A DNA stretch of 64,000 nt from Ravibacter arvi (GCF_039540405.1 NZ_BAABEY010000028.1:1-64000); one strand, 5' to 3'. Positions 42,969 through 51,844 are shown, counted from the stretch's first letter. Numbers and translations are program-made. The notes: generated by a model from the letters alone, not told the origin.

Positions 42969-44810
42969 CTACCTCTCCACAAGCTCTTTAACCTCCTCGC
43001 CGTAGTAATCGGTTTTTACCGTTTCGATTTTCAACAGTTCGTACCATTTTTTGAAAGCCCCGACAAACACCACCAGCATGAGCACCATGGCGATAACCGC
43101 CAGGCCGGCCAGCAAATATTGCCCCTTGGGAAGATAAATATCGGTTACCTGGAGATAACCCGCCCAGAAGGTGATGAGCGCCATAAAAACGCCCGGAATC
43201 GCCGCGCACAACGCATACTTGCCCCGGTTCATACGGATCAGCATGGTGGTACAGACAATCAGCCCGCAAGCAGCCAGCAATTGGTTGCTGATCCCGAAGA
43301 GCGGCCAGATGCTGCTAACATTGCCGGTAAAAACCAGGTAGCCCCAGGCGAAAGTAAACGCGGCGCTGCTGATGATAATACCCGGCACCCAGTTTTTGTC
43401 GTTGAACTTAGGCATTACCGAACCCAGCATCTCCTGGAGAAAGAAGCGGCCCACCCGGGTTCCCGCATCGATCGCAGTCAGGATGAACACGGCTTCGAAC
43501 ATAATCGCAAAATTGTACCAGTAAGCCGTGAGCTCGTCCATATAAGGCACCTTGGCAAAAATGTGGGCCATTCCTACCGCCAGCGAAACCGCTCCGCCGG
43601 TCCTCCCATGCAGGTCAATACCAATGACGTCGGAATAATGCTGCAGATCCACCGTCTGAAGGCCGGGGTGTGCTGCCAAAAAGGCATCATAGGCTTCTTT
43701 CGGGGTATTGATAGCGAAATAATCCCCCGGCATCAGCGTACAGGCTGCAATCAGCGCCATCAAGGCCACAAAACCTTCCACGAGCATGGCGCCATAGCCT
43801 ACAAAGAGGATTTGGCGCTCTTCTTCTATCATTTTAGGGGTGGTACCGGTAGCAATCACCACGTGGAATCCGGAAATAGCCCCGCAGGCGATCACGATAA
43901 AGATAAATGGCAGGACCGGCCCGCCGACTATAGGGCCGCCGCCGCCGATAAACTGTGTAAGCGCGGGCATCTGGACAGTAGGGTGGATCACGATCACACC
44001 GATAGCCAGCATAACGATGGTCCCGATTTTGAGGTAGGTGGAAAGGTAATCCCTGGGAACCAGCAACAGCCAGACCGGCAGTACCGACGCCAGGAAACCG
44101 TAAAGAGGAATGGCGACGGAGATTGTTTTAATATCCCAGGTAAAGAGGTCATTCATAAAATCGTTCTGCATCAGGCTGTGTCCGCCAATAATGCCCGCGA
44201 TCAACAGCACGCCTCCCAGGATACTGGCGAAAGTCACGCTGTTTGCGCGGTAACGCATGATCAGCCCCATAATTACGGCGATAGGCATGGTGATGATCAC
44301 CGTAAACAACGACCAGGACGCTTCGTGCATCGCATTGATACACGCCAGTGAAAGCCCCGCAAGCGTCAGGATCAGGATGAACAGGACGGCGAAACCGGCT
44401 ACAGTTCCGGTAGTTTTCCCGATTTCTTTGGAAGCAATCGTAGCCAGGCTCTGGCCCTTGTGCCGTACGGAGGCGAACATCACGATCATATCGTGGACCC
44501 CGCCGGCCAGGACACAGCCTATCAGGATCCACAAGGCGCCCGGCAGGTAACCGAACTGGGCGGCGAGGACCGGTCCTACCAAAGGTCCTGCGGCTGCAAT
44601 CGCAGCAAAATGATGCCCGAAAAGAACATTCTTGTTGGTGGCTACGTAGTCCTTGCCATCCGCAAATTCAATGGCGGGAGTAGTATGCCGGTTGCTGAGC
44701 TTAAGTACTTTGTTTGCTACAAAAAGCCCGTAGAAGCGGTACGCTATAGCGAAAATAAGCAGGGCGGCGAATACGAGTGTTAAAGCGTTTATATTGTCGA
44801 GTGATTCCAT
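42969..44810 (-). CDS. cstA: Carbon starvation protein CstA family peptide/pyruvate transporter
   Basis: A 613-residue inner-membrane protein with more than ten hydrophobic helices. The family blocks are visible: TPAIEFADGKDYVATNKNVL near the start, then FGHHFAAIAAAGPLVGPVLA, WILIGCVLAGGVHDMI and ISGFHVVIATGTTPKMI. In E. coli CstA and its paralogue BtsT take up peptides or pyruvate under carbon limitation. Which substrate applies here cannot be determined. No LytS/LytR-type regulator is beside it. Confidence 0.92.
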   Translation of the reverse strand: MESLDNINALTLVFAALLIFAIAYRFYGLFVANKVLKLSNRHTTPAIEFADGKDYVATNKNVLFGHHFAAIAAAGPLVGPVLAAQFGYLPGALWILIGCVLAGGVHDMIVMFASVRHKGQSLATIASKEIGKTTGTVAGFAVLFILILTLAGLSLACINAMHEASWSLFTVIITMPIAVIMGLIMRYRANSVTFASILGGVLLIAGIIGGHSLMQNDFMNDLFTWDIKTISVAIPLYGFLASVLPVWLLLVPRDYLSTYLKIGTIVMLAIGVIVIHPTVQMPALTQFIGGGGPIVGGPVLPFIFIVIACGAISGFHVVIATGTTPKMIEEERQILFVGYGAMLVEGFVALMALIAACTLMPGDYFAINTPKEAYDAFLAAHPGLQTVDLQHYSDVIGIDLHGRTGGAVSLAVGMAHIFAKVPYMDELTAYWYNFAIMFEAVFILTAIDAGTRVGRFFLQEMLGSVMPKFNDKNWVPGIIISSAAFTFAWGYLVFTGNVSSIWPLFGISNQLLAACGLIVCTTMLIRMNRGKYALCAAIPGVFMALITFWAGYLQVTDIYLPKGQYLLAGLAVIAMVLMLVVFVGAFKKWYELLKIETVKTDYYGEEVKELVER

Positions 44811-44994
44811 GCAGGGATTTTTTTAACCCGTTAAAAGTAAGGAAAAAATAGATAGCCCTCTGTTTCAAAGCGCGTCAAACTGCCCGGAACGGGCAATTGG
44901 TTTTCATCAACAGAAGCTTTCCTGCTGCCGCAGGAAATAACCTCCCGGTTACAGAACCATCATCTGGCTTTGAAGCTGACAGGCGGGAAAAGCA

Positions 44995-45026
44995 AAAAGG
45001 GAGCTCCGGACAGGAAACTCCCTTTT
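44995..45026 (-). terminator. Terminator after rpsG
   Basis: On the minus strand, arms AAAAGGGAG and CTCCCTTTT with a 14-nt loop, followed by a short T run. It lies 20 nt past the rpsG stop and ends the ribosomal operon before any fusA. Confidence 0.75.
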
Positions 45027-45046
45027 GTATTTTCAGGCGAACCCGA

Positions 45047-45514
45047 TTACAGTCTGAAGTGCGAGAACGCCTTGTTGGCTTCTGCCATTCTGTGCGTATC
45101 GTCTTTCTTCTTCACAGAAGCACCTTCCCCTTTGGAAGCGGCGATGATTTCTGCTGCAAGACGGTCTACCATTGTTTTCTCACCACGCTTACGCGCATAG
45201 TTGATCAACCATTTCATTCCCAGCGCCTGCTTACGCTCCGGACGAACCTCCGTAGGCACCTGGAAGGTAGCACCCCCAACACGGCGGCTTTTTACCTCCA
45301 CGGAAGGAGATACGTTGTTCAATGCCTTACGCCAGATTTCAAGACCATTTTCATTGGTCTTCTTCTCTACCAATTCCAGAGAATCGTAGAAAATGGAGTA
45401 AGAAAGACTTTTCTTGCCATCGTACATCAGGTTGTTAACAAATTTTGTTACCTGTACGTCGCGAAACTTCGGATCTGGCAGTAGGTATCTCTTTTTTGGT
45501 TTTGACTTTCTCAT
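45047..45514 (-). CDS. rpsG: 30S ribosomal protein S7
   Basis: A 155-residue S7, which binds 16S rRNA in the head of the small subunit and starts its assembly. It begins MRKSKPKKRYLLPDPKFRD, and VKSRRVGGATFQVPTEVRPE and GEKTMVDRLAAEIIAASKGEG follow the family pattern closely. The length is normal. It follows rpsL by 117 nt in the usual str order. A terminator follows instead of fusA. Confidence 0.97.
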   Translation of the reverse strand: MRKSKPKKRYLLPDPKFRDVQVTKFVNNLMYDGKKSLSYSIFYDSLELVEKKTNENGLEIWRKALNNVSPSVEVKSRRVGGATFQVPTEVRPERKQALGMKWLINYARKRGEKTMVDRLAAEIIAASKGEGASVKKKDDTHRMAEANKAFSHFRL

Positions 45515-45631
45515 TGTCGGAATGCTGTTTTAAAAATAGGTCTCGTTTGGCAACTCTTTCACCCCGGTAACCGGGATTACTTCCCTTTATAGAAAATAAC
45601 TAATTCACTATAATGCCTGAGAGAATTTCTT

Positions 45632-46042
45632 TTACTTCTTCTTACCTTTTGCCGGTGCTTCAACCTGACCCGGTTTCGGACGTTTTGCACCGTATTTAGA
45701 ACGACGCTGTCTGCGACCATTTACCCCGGCGGTATCCAATGCTCCCCGAACAATGTGGTAACGAACACCTGGTAAATCTTTTACCCGGCCACCGCGCACC
45801 AACACGATAGAGTGTTCCTGAAGGTTGTGACCTTCACCCGGAATGTAAGCGTTCACCTCTTTCTGGTTGGACAAACGCACACGGGCTACTTTACGCAAAG
45901 CCGAGTTCGGCTTCTTTGGAGTGGTTGTGTACACGCGGGTACACACGCCACGACGTTGTGGACAAGAATCCAAAGCCGGAGATTTGGACTTCCACGTTAG
46001 TTTCTCTCTTCCTTTACGGACTAATTGTGAAATAGTAGGCAT
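45632..46042 (-). CDS. rpsL: 30S ribosomal protein S12
   Basis: A 136-residue S12 in the decoding centre. Conserved blocks: CPQRRGVCTRVYTTTPKKPN with the lysine region linked to streptomycin resistance unaltered, RVRLSNQKEVNAYIPGEGHN, and GGRVKDLPGVRYHIVRGALD with its lysine kept. The sequence therefore shows no classical resistance change. The C-terminus has a Lys/Ala-rich tail slightly longer than in E. coli. It is the first gene of the rpsL-rpsG unit. Confidence 0.97.
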   Translation of the reverse strand: MPTISQLVRKGREKLTWKSKSPALDSCPQRRGVCTRVYTTTPKKPNSALRKVARVRLSNQKEVNAYIPGEGHNLQEHSIVLVRGGRVKDLPGVRYHIVRGALDTAGVNGRRQRRSKYGAKRPKPGQVEAPAKGKKK

Positions 46043-46116
46043 TTAATTGACTGATTTTTAACAATTTCAAGTTAAAATGAAACCATCGTTATTCATCCCG
46101 AAAAAAATTCGGACTG

Positions 46117-46147
46117 CAAAATTAAACAATCCTCAACCACTAACAAA
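46117..46147 (-). promoter_or_regulatory. Promoter for rpsL-rpsG
   Basis: On the minus strand the -7 TAATTTTG lies at 46124-46117 and the -33 TTTG at 46147-46144, separated by 19 nt, as in Bacteroidota promoters. The leader to the rpsL ATG would be about 65 nt. The rest of 46043-46342 shows no other clear element. Confidence 0.65.
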
Positions 46148-46342
46148 TTTCAACGGCAAGTATTTTATGGAACCTGCTCATTTTTAGCCCGATCAGGCCG
46201 TATTTGCCCGGAAAATCCAACCGCCCGGAAAAAATTTCCTGTTGTGTACGTACCCGGCACCCGCACCCCTTGCACCGACCCTTCCAGAGTCTTTAATTTG
46301 TACTTATCACAGCTTACTTATTAAAAAATTTAAAGAAACGTT

Positions 46343-48181
46343 ATGTGTGGAATCGTAGGGTACCTGGGGAGGCGGGAAGCTTATCCCCTTATTATGAAAG
46401 GATTAAAACGACTCGAATACCGGGGTTACGACAGCGCCGGAATCGCCGTTTTCCAACAAAACAAGTTGAATGTTTTCAAGAAAAAGGGCAAAGTAGCCGA
46501 CCTTGAACAGGCCATCGGCGCGAAAGATCTCAACGCGCAAGCCGGGATCGGGCATACCCGCTGGGCCACCCATGGCGAGCCCAACGATGCCAATGCCCAC
46601 CCCCACCTTTCCGGTGACAAAAAGCTGGCCATTATTCACAATGGCATTATCGAAAACTACGCCGCACTCAAAAAAAGGCTCGAATCCAAGGGGCACCGTT
46701 TTCTCAGCGAGACCGACTCCGAAGTGCTTGTCCACTTCATTGAAGACATCCGGCAGGAAACAGGAGAAACGCTTGAAGATGCCGTCAGGATCGCCTTACG
46801 GGAAGTGGTCGGCGCCTACGCGATCGTACTCATGAGCGAAGACCACCCCGGCCGGCTCATTGCCGCCAGAAAAGGAAGCCCGCTGGTAATCGGCATCGGG
46901 AAGGACGAGTACTTTCTTGCCTCCGACGCCACGCCGATCGTAGAATACACCAAAGACGTGATTTACCTCAACGACCTCGAAATAGCCGTGGTCACCGCCG
47001 GCGAGCTCAGGATTACCGCTCCCGACAAAACAGAAAAACCACTTTTTATTCAAAAAGTCGAACTGGAACTGGAGGCCATCGAAAAAGGCGGGTACCCCCA
47101 CTTTATGCTCAAGGAGATTTTCGGCCAGCCCAAATCCATTGCCGACAGCATGCGCGGAAGAATCCACGCAGGAAACGAATCCATCCAGCTGGGAGGCCTC
47201 ACCGGCTACTTCGACCGACTTGCTGATGCCAGCCGCATCATTTTTATCGGCTGCGGCACCTCCTGGCATGCCGGCCTGGTAGCCGAATACCTTTTTGAAG
47301 AGCTGGCCCGGGTGAACGTAGAGGTCGAATATGCCTCCGAATTCCGGTACCGGAACCCCGTCATCCACCCCGGCGATGTGGTCATTGCTATTTCACAGTC
47401 GGGCGAAACCGCCGACACGCTGGCCGCTATTGAACTGGCCAAAGAAAACGGCGCAACCATCTTAGGCGTTTGCAATGCGGTCGGCTCTTCTATTGCCCGC
47501 GCCACACACGCCGGCGCCTACCTCCATGCCGGACCGGAAATCGGAGTAGCCAGCACCAAAGCCTTCACCTCCCAGGTGACGGTTCTTGCACTGATGGCTA
47601 TCGCCCTGGGCAGGCGCAAAGGCACACTCCCCGACCATACTTTCCGGGAGCTTTTGAACGGGTTGCAATCGCTGCCGGGTCAAATCGAACAGGTACTCCG
47701 GAATTCAGACCGTATCAAAGAGATCGGCTATATTTTCACCTACGCCCGCAACTTTATCTACCTGGGCCGCGGCGTCCATTTCCCGGTTGCCCTGGAAGGC
47801 GCCCTCAAACTGAAAGAAATCTCCTACATCCACGCAGAAGGATACCCGGCAGCAGAAATGAAGCACGGCCCCATCGCGCTGATTGATGAAGACATGCCCG
47901 TCATTTTCATTGCAACACGGGACAGCTCCTATGAGAAGATCGTCTCCAATATCCAGGAAGTAAAAGCAAGGAAAGGGCGCGTGATCGCCATCGTGACCGA
48001 AGGTGACCAGTTGATTAAAACCCTGGTCGACTTCACCATCGAAATTCCATGGACCCACGAAATGATCAGCCCGCTGCTCTCCGTCGTGCCGCTGCAACTG
48101 CTCTCCTACTATATCGCGGTGATGCGCGGAAGAAACGTAGACCAGCCCAGGAACCTGGCGAAGTCGGTGACAGTGGAGTAG
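46343..48181 (+). CDS. glmS: Glutamine--fructose-6-phosphate aminotransferase (isomerizing)
   Basis: A 612-residue enzyme making glucosamine 6-phosphate for cell-wall and lipid A synthesis. The glutaminase domain begins MCGIVGYLGRREAYPLI, with the N-terminal Cys as nucleophile after Met removal. HTRWATHGEPNDANAHPH binds glutamine. Two SIS domains follow from about residue 240 (FIGCGTSWHAGLVAEYLFEE, ISQSGETADTLAAIELAKE), and the C-terminus is RNLAKSVTVE. I see no glmS ribozyme in the 5' region, which is expected outside Firmicutes. It is divergent from rpsL and separated from it by 300 nt. Confidence 0.97.
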   Translation: MCGIVGYLGRREAYPLIMKGLKRLEYRGYDSAGIAVFQQNKLNVFKKKGKVADLEQAIGAKDLNAQAGIGHTRWATHGEPNDANAHPHLSGDKKLAIIHNGIIENYAALKKRLESKGHRFLSETDSEVLVHFIEDIRQETGETLEDAVRIALREVVGAYAIVLMSEDHPGRLIAARKGSPLVIGIGKDEYFLASDATPIVEYTKDVIYLNDLEIAVVTAGELRITAPDKTEKPLFIQKVELELEAIEKGGYPHFMLKEIFGQPKSIADSMRGRIHAGNESIQLGGLTGYFDRLADASRIIFIGCGTSWHAGLVAEYLFEELARVNVEVEYASEFRYRNPVIHPGDVVIAISQSGETADTLAAIELAKENGATILGVCNAVGSSIARATHAGAYLHAGPEIGVASTKAFTSQVTVLALMAIALGRRKGTLPDHTFRELLNGLQSLPGQIEQVLRNSDRIKEIGYIFTYARNFIYLGRGVHFPVALEGALKLKEISYIHAEGYPAAEMKHGPIALIDEDMPVIFIATRDSSYEKIVSNIQEVKARKGRVIAIVTEGDQLIKTLVDFTIEIPWTHEMISPLLSVVPLQLLSYYIAVMRGRNVDQPRNLAKSVTVE

Positions 48182-48182
48182 G

Positions 48183-48247
48183 GGTGAGGTATGAGGTATG
48201 AGCAGCTGGCATGCAGCTCATGGCTCACGGCTCATACCTCACCCTCC
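48183..48247. repeat. Type A-like inverted repeat after glmS
   Basis: The arms ggtgaggtatgag and ctcatacctcacc are perfect inverted copies around a core with an agctggcatgcagct palindrome. It can form a hairpin downstream of glmS and may act as its terminator. Word usage matches the type A repeats. Confidence 0.75.
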
Positions 48248-48287
48248 CTATTTCGCTACCGGTAATTTTTTGGCTTTCCAAATTCAT

Positions 48288-48295
48288 TACATTTG
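48288..48295 (+). promoter_or_regulatory. Predicted -7 element for the 48333 gene
   Basis: TACATTTG matches TAnnTTTG. Transcription starting near 48303 fixes the coding start at 48333 rather than at the in-frame upstream ATG, which lies in the repeat. Confidence 0.5.
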
Positions 48296-48332
48296 CCTCG
48301 TCTCATCTATAACCTTAAGAGAATCAAAAAAA

Positions 48333-48932
48333 ATGAAAGCCACGTTAACCACTTTTTTTTCCGTATTGGCGCTTTTTTTAACCGTACAATACACCATTGC
48401 CCAAAAACTGACTGTAAAGCAAGGCGACCTTAAGGCGCTGAGCGGCGAAACCTCACTCAATGTGGTTTACGAATATTCGCCCATGGGAGTAGGCAAATTT
48501 GACCGGGAGGAGGACTATCTGGCCAAGAAAGTGGCCGACTACAATGAAAAGGAAGCGGGGCGGGGCGATAAATGGAAGCTTTCCTGGATTGCCGACCGGC
48601 AGGAGCGATTCGAGCCCCAGTTCGAGGAGCTGTTCAACAAGTACGCAGAAAAAATCAAGGTAGGGTCGAACCCCTCCGCTGCCTATACCATGGTCGTTAA
48701 AACTACTTTTACCGAACCCGGTTTCAACGTTTATGTAACGCGCAAGAATGCCAGGATAGACGGAGAAGTACGGATCGTCAAAACCAGCGACCCCAACACA
48801 CCTGTAGTGGTCATCAGCTTTGTCAATGCGCCCGGAAGGACCTTCGGCGGCAACGACTATGACACGGGTACCCGGATCCAGGAGTCTTATGCCGTATTGG
48901 GCAAAAACCTGGGCAAGATGTTCAGCAAATAA
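48333..48932 (+). CDS. Conserved hypothetical exported protein
   Basis: A 199-residue protein I do not recognise. It starts with a Sec signal (MKATLTTFFSVLALFLTVQY, cleaved near IAQK) and has no Cys at the cleavage site, so it is periplasmic or secreted. The mature part has mixed beta/alpha character: SLNVVYEYSPMGVGKFDRE, YTMVVKTTFTEPGFNVYV, EVRIVKTSDPNTPVVVISF. It ends in a helix. The layout resembles lipid-binding or DUF-type secreted proteins of Bacteroidota, but I can assign no function. A terminator is not obvious after it. Confidence 0.7.
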   Translation: MKATLTTFFSVLALFLTVQYTIAQKLTVKQGDLKALSGETSLNVVYEYSPMGVGKFDREEDYLAKKVADYNEKEAGRGDKWKLSWIADRQERFEPQFEELFNKYAEKIKVGSNPSAAYTMVVKTTFTEPGFNVYVTRKNARIDGEVRIVKTSDPNTPVVVISFVNAPGRTFGGNDYDTGTRIQESYAVLGKNLGKMFSK

Positions 48933-49011
48933 ACGTTATGGAGTGGAAGGTGCGGGCGAAACCCATACCTTCCACCCCCATAGTTATCGGTAGCATTTAA
49001 ATTTAATACCA

Positions 49012-49623
49012 TTGATTCGCTGGTTAAAGTCCTCTCCTACTGTCTTTATCTTTATTCTGCCCGCTGCCTTTTTCCTGGCCGCCTGCGGGTCCGGCGGACA
49101 GGACGGATATATCCCTAAACCCAAAGGGTACCAGCGGATTGAGCTTCCGCCGCATGCCTATACCCGCTTGCCCGACAAACATCCGTATACTTTTCAAATC
49201 TCGAAGTACGCACGCGTGCTGCCCGATTCGTTCGCGCCCAACGAGCCCGACTGGATTTTTATTGACTACCCTAAAAACAAGGCCAATATTCAGCTCACCT
49301 ATAAAAAGGTCAACAACAACCCAAAGCTGCTCAAAGAGTACATTGAGGACAGTTACAAGCTGGCGGCCAAACACCAGATCCATGCAACGGCCATACAGGA
49401 ACAAATCCTTGTCACACCAAATGGTAAAACCGTTACCTTTTTCCGGCTTCTCGGCGACGTCCCCAGTCCCTACCAGTTTTATACCACAGATTCTACCCGG
49501 CACTTCCTCAGAGGAGCCATTTACTTCCCGGTAGCCAACAAAGGCGACTCTCTCGCCCCGGTCATCGATTACCTCAAAGCCGACCTGCTGGAACTCATCA
49601 ATACACTTTCCTGGAGAAATTAA
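49012..49623 (+). CDS. gldD: Gliding motility lipoprotein GldD
   Basis: A 203-residue lipoprotein of the GldD family, which is needed for gliding and type IX secretion in Flavobacterium and is also found in non-gliding members. The signal ends in the lipobox FFLAAC (Cys about residue 25). The mature part opens with YIPKPKGYQRIELPPHAY, a typical GldD motif. IDYPKNKANIQLTYK and NTLSWRN also fit. The start is TTG at 49012, because stop codons and lack of ATG upstream leave no other choice that keeps the signal peptide. No other gld gene is nearby. Confidence 0.85.
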   Translation: MIRWLKSSPTVFIFILPAAFFLAACGSGGQDGYIPKPKGYQRIELPPHAYTRLPDKHPYTFQISKYARVLPDSFAPNEPDWIFIDYPKNKANIQLTYKKVNNNPKLLKEYIEDSYKLAAKHQIHATAIQEQILVTPNGKTVTFFRLLGDVPSPYQFYTTDSTRHFLRGAIYFPVANKGDSLAPVIDYLKADLLELINTLSWRN

Positions 49624-49730
49624 AGGAAATATCGCAATATTTACCTTTCCGGTCCGGTTCCATGACGCTATCTGATTGATTTGCGCTAGGATTACCTGTA
49701 TATTTGTTTGTGTAATGCTTAGCTTAACCT

Positions 49731-50462
49731 ATGGCCAAAAAGCAACCAAAGAATCAACTTGGTCTTGATTTTACCGTGCGCGGAGACCGCATGATTTACG
49801 TCGTCAGTGACGAAGGGAACCGGGATATATCCCGGCTGTTGTTCGACAAGCTCATGCGTCGCGAATGGGAGCTGGAACCTGCCGGGGACACGGCGGATAT
49901 TACGTCCGGCCAGGAAGAGATCAGGACGATCGGGCATCGGTTGCTGTACCCGGAACAGGTGAAAATAGCCCGGGTATTCGGGCAACCTTCAGATTTCACC
50001 GGCTTTTCGGCCATCTACAACCAAAAGGGATGGGTTTTTGTCAACGCAGATGCCGAAAGCTATGAGCGGCGTTTTACCATATTCTTCCTGACGGCAACGC
50101 TCGGTTTATACCCCACCTACATGCAGGACGACTCGCTTCGTTCCAGGTCCGAGCAGCTTGTGCTGGAAGTATTGATGCCCGAAAAAGACATGAAAACTTT
50201 CCTCCCGGACAGCAGCACCCAACTGACGCCTTCGCTCGCGGCCGACATGTCCGACTTCTTTAAAGTGCCCTACATTCGGGTCCCTGCCCGTGCCTTTCAA
50301 CTGGGGATTCTCACAGAAGAACAACTCGAAGCTTTTCCGCGGCTCAGGCCGCAGACGGGCAAGCAGGCAAAAGAAATCTTTATCTCGCACGATGCGAGCG
50401 TCGCCGACGATCTCGAAAATTATCTCTTCGGCGCCGGGGAGAAAGAAGAAGCTGATGAATAA
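49731..50462 (+). CDS. ImmA/IrrE-like protein lacking the zinc motif
   Basis: A 243-residue soluble protein. The middle reads ERRFTIFFLTATLGLY (about 112-127) and LEVLMPEKDMKTFL (about 145-158), then LAADMSDFFKVPYIRVPARAFQLGIL. This follows the ImmA/IrrE peptidase pattern of RRFTIAHELGH, LMPE and a final helix with RLxxLGL, but HELGH is replaced and no HExxH remains anywhere. I therefore infer a catalytically dead relative. No DNA-binding HTH is fused or adjacent. It overlaps the siroheme-pathway gene by 8 nt, so they are translationally linked. Family placement is inference by eye; treat the rest as unknown. Confidence 0.55.
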   Translation: MAKKQPKNQLGLDFTVRGDRMIYVVSDEGNRDISRLLFDKLMRREWELEPAGDTADITSGQEEIRTIGHRLLYPEQVKIARVFGQPSDFTGFSAIYNQKGWVFVNADAESYERRFTIFFLTATLGLYPTYMQDDSLRSRSEQLVLEVLMPEKDMKTFLPDSSTQLTPSLAADMSDFFKVPYIRVPARAFQLGILTEEQLEAFPRLRPQTGKQAKEIFISHDASVADDLENYLFGAGEKEEADE

Positions 50463-51039
50463 CCTGTTCCCGGTTTTCCTTAAACTCGAACATCTCCACA
50501 GCCTGATCGTAGGCGGCGGATACGTAGCGCACGAAAAGCTTACCGCGATACTGGCCAATTCCCCCCAAAGCAGGATTACGCTGGTAGCACCTGAAATCAG
50601 GGAAAGCATCCGGGAGATTGCCCTTGAAAATCCGCGGCTCACCCTTGAAAACAGGGACTTCGCTCCCGAAGACCTGGAAGAAAAAGACCTCATCTTCGTT
50701 GCTACCAACGTCCCGGAACTCAATCGCGCGATAAAAGCGCTCGCCTCCGAGCGACATCTGTTGGTAAATGTAGCCGACACCCCCGATCAATGCGACTTCT
50801 ACCTCTCGTCGGTCGTACAGAAAGGAAATCTGAAACTGGGTATTTCTACAAACGGACTGTCCCCCACCCTCGCGAAGCGGCTCAGGGAAGTGCTCTCGGA
50901 CGCAATTCCCGACAATCTGGAAACGGCTATGCATCAACTCAACGAACTCAGAAATTACCTGAAAGGGGATTTTGCCAGGAAAGTGGATGAACTCAATGCC
51001 CTCACGGAAAGCCTGGTTCGGAAAAGGGGCAAGGGTTGA
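50455..51039 (+). CDS. Precorrin-2 dehydrogenase (siroheme synthase N-terminal domain)
   Basis: A 194-residue NAD-dependent dehydrogenase of the Met8p/SirC/CysG N-terminal type, making sirohydrochlorin from precorrin-2 for siroheme. The NAD motif is SLIVGGGYVAHEKL, typical of the GGGxVAxxK pattern. FVATNVPELNRAIKA, LVNVADTPDQCDFYLSSVV and GISTNGLSPTLAKRLRE are conserved. It lacks the methyltransferase half of CysG. It starts inside the end of the ImmA/IrrE-like gene (8-nt overlap). The ATG at 50455 fits the usual N-terminus; the frame upstream is the reading frame shadow of that gene. Confidence 0.88.
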   Translation: MNNLFPVFLKLEHLHSLIVGGGYVAHEKLTAILANSPQSRITLVAPEIRESIREIALENPRLTLENRDFAPEDLEEKDLIFVATNVPELNRAIKALASERHLLVNVADTPDQCDFYLSSVVQKGNLKLGISTNGLSPTLAKRLREVLSDAIPDNLETAMHQLNELRNYLKGDFARKVDELNALTESLVRKRGKG

Positions 51040-51066
51040 GTCGTAAGGGGTGAGCTATGAGGTGGG

Positions 51067-51390
51067 TTAGAGTTTGGGGTTTTCGCGGTGGCGGTCTTTG
51101 TCGCGCGCGGTTTTTTTCTCCAGGTTTTTCCGGAATTCTTCCGTGAGGTCGATGCCGGTCTGGTTGGCCAGGCACATCAATACCCAGAGCACATCTGCCA
51201 TCTCATCGCCCAGGTCTTTGCCAAGCTCCGATTTTTTAAACGACTGATCGCCATAGGTTCGCGCCATTATCCTGGCCAGCTCGCCCACTTCTTCCGTCAG
51301 GATGGCCATGTTCGTCAACTCCGAAAAATACCGGACGCCGTAAGTTTTGATCCAGGTATCTACTTCCTGCTGTGCTTCCGAAATGGTCAT
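51067..51390 (-). CDS. MazG-like nucleotide pyrophosphohydrolase
   Basis: A 107-residue MazG-type protein, single domain. The metal-binding helices are LTEEVGELARIMARTYG (E-x-x-E) and GDEMADVLWVLMCLANQTG (E-x-x-D). It probably hydrolyses house-cleaning or dUTP-like nucleotides to the monophosphate and pyrophosphate. I prefer the ATG at 51390, just 1 nt after the dtd stop, to a TTG at 51414. It is the last gene of the rsmA-mgtE-dtd operon. A partial type A-like arm lies downstream (51043-51066). Confidence 0.82.
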   Translation of the reverse strand: MTISEAQQEVDTWIKTYGVRYFSELTNMAILTEEVGELARIMARTYGDQSFKKSELGKDLGDEMADVLWVLMCLANQTGIDLTEEFRKNLEKKTARDKDRHRENPKL

Positions 51391-51391
51391 G

Positions 51392-51844
51392 TTAAATACG
51401 GTTTTTCGAATCAATAATGATGGTTACCGGGCCATCGTTTACGAGGTCTACTTTCATGTCCGCCCCGAAAACGCCGGTTTCTATTTTCTCGCCTGATTCA
51501 CGCTCAAGAAAGGCTGCTGTCGCTTCGTAGAGGGGAATCGCTACCTCCGGTCGCGCCGCTTCGATAAAAGAAGGGCGGTTGCCCTTTTTTGTACTGGCGT
51601 GGAGGGTAAACTGGCTGATCAGTAAAATTCTGCCGCCGACCGCCTTCAGGTCCAGGTTCATTTTTCCCTCGCTGTCACCAAACACCCGTAAGGCGAGTAT
51701 TTTCTTTCCCAGCCAGTCAATGTCCTCGGTGGTATCGCTATGGGTGATACCGAGGAGCACAACGAAACCTTTTTCTATTTTTCCCTGTACCGCATCGTCT
51801 ATCCTGACCTCCGCTTTTGAAACTCTTTGAATTACCGCAATCAT
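51392..51844 (-). CDS. dtd: D-aminoacyl-tRNA deacylase
   Basis: A 150-residue DTD that removes D-amino acids (and glycine from tRNA-Ala) from mischarged tRNA. The key motifs are SQFTLHASTKKGNRPSF (S-Q-x-x-L) and NDGPVTIIID (G-P-V-T with the cross-subunit Gly-cis-Pro). The length is standard. Its ATG overlaps the mgtE stop as ATGA, and the mazG start follows its stop by 1 nt, so the block is translationally coupled. Confidence 0.94.
   Translation of the reverse strand: MIAVIQRVSKAEVRIDDAVQGKIEKGFVVLLGITHSDTTEDIDWLGKKILALRVFGDSEGKMNLDLKAVGGRILLISQFTLHASTKKGNRPSFIEAARPEVAIPLYEATAAFLERESGEKIETGVFGADMKVDLVNDGPVTIIIDSKNRI

Noticed and set aside
43119..44351. Plus-strand ORF of 410 codons antisense to cstA
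   Set aside because: Its product is rich in His, Arg, Gln and Asp without any fold, and it mirrors the GC-rich codons of cstA, which has complete family motifs.
45632..46042. Streptomycin-resistance change in S12
   Set aside because: The two lysine-containing segments (TTTPKKPN and GGRVKDLPG) look wild-type.
46200..46342. glmS ribozyme
   Set aside because: I see no conserved core of the ribozyme, and it is known mainly from Firmicutes.
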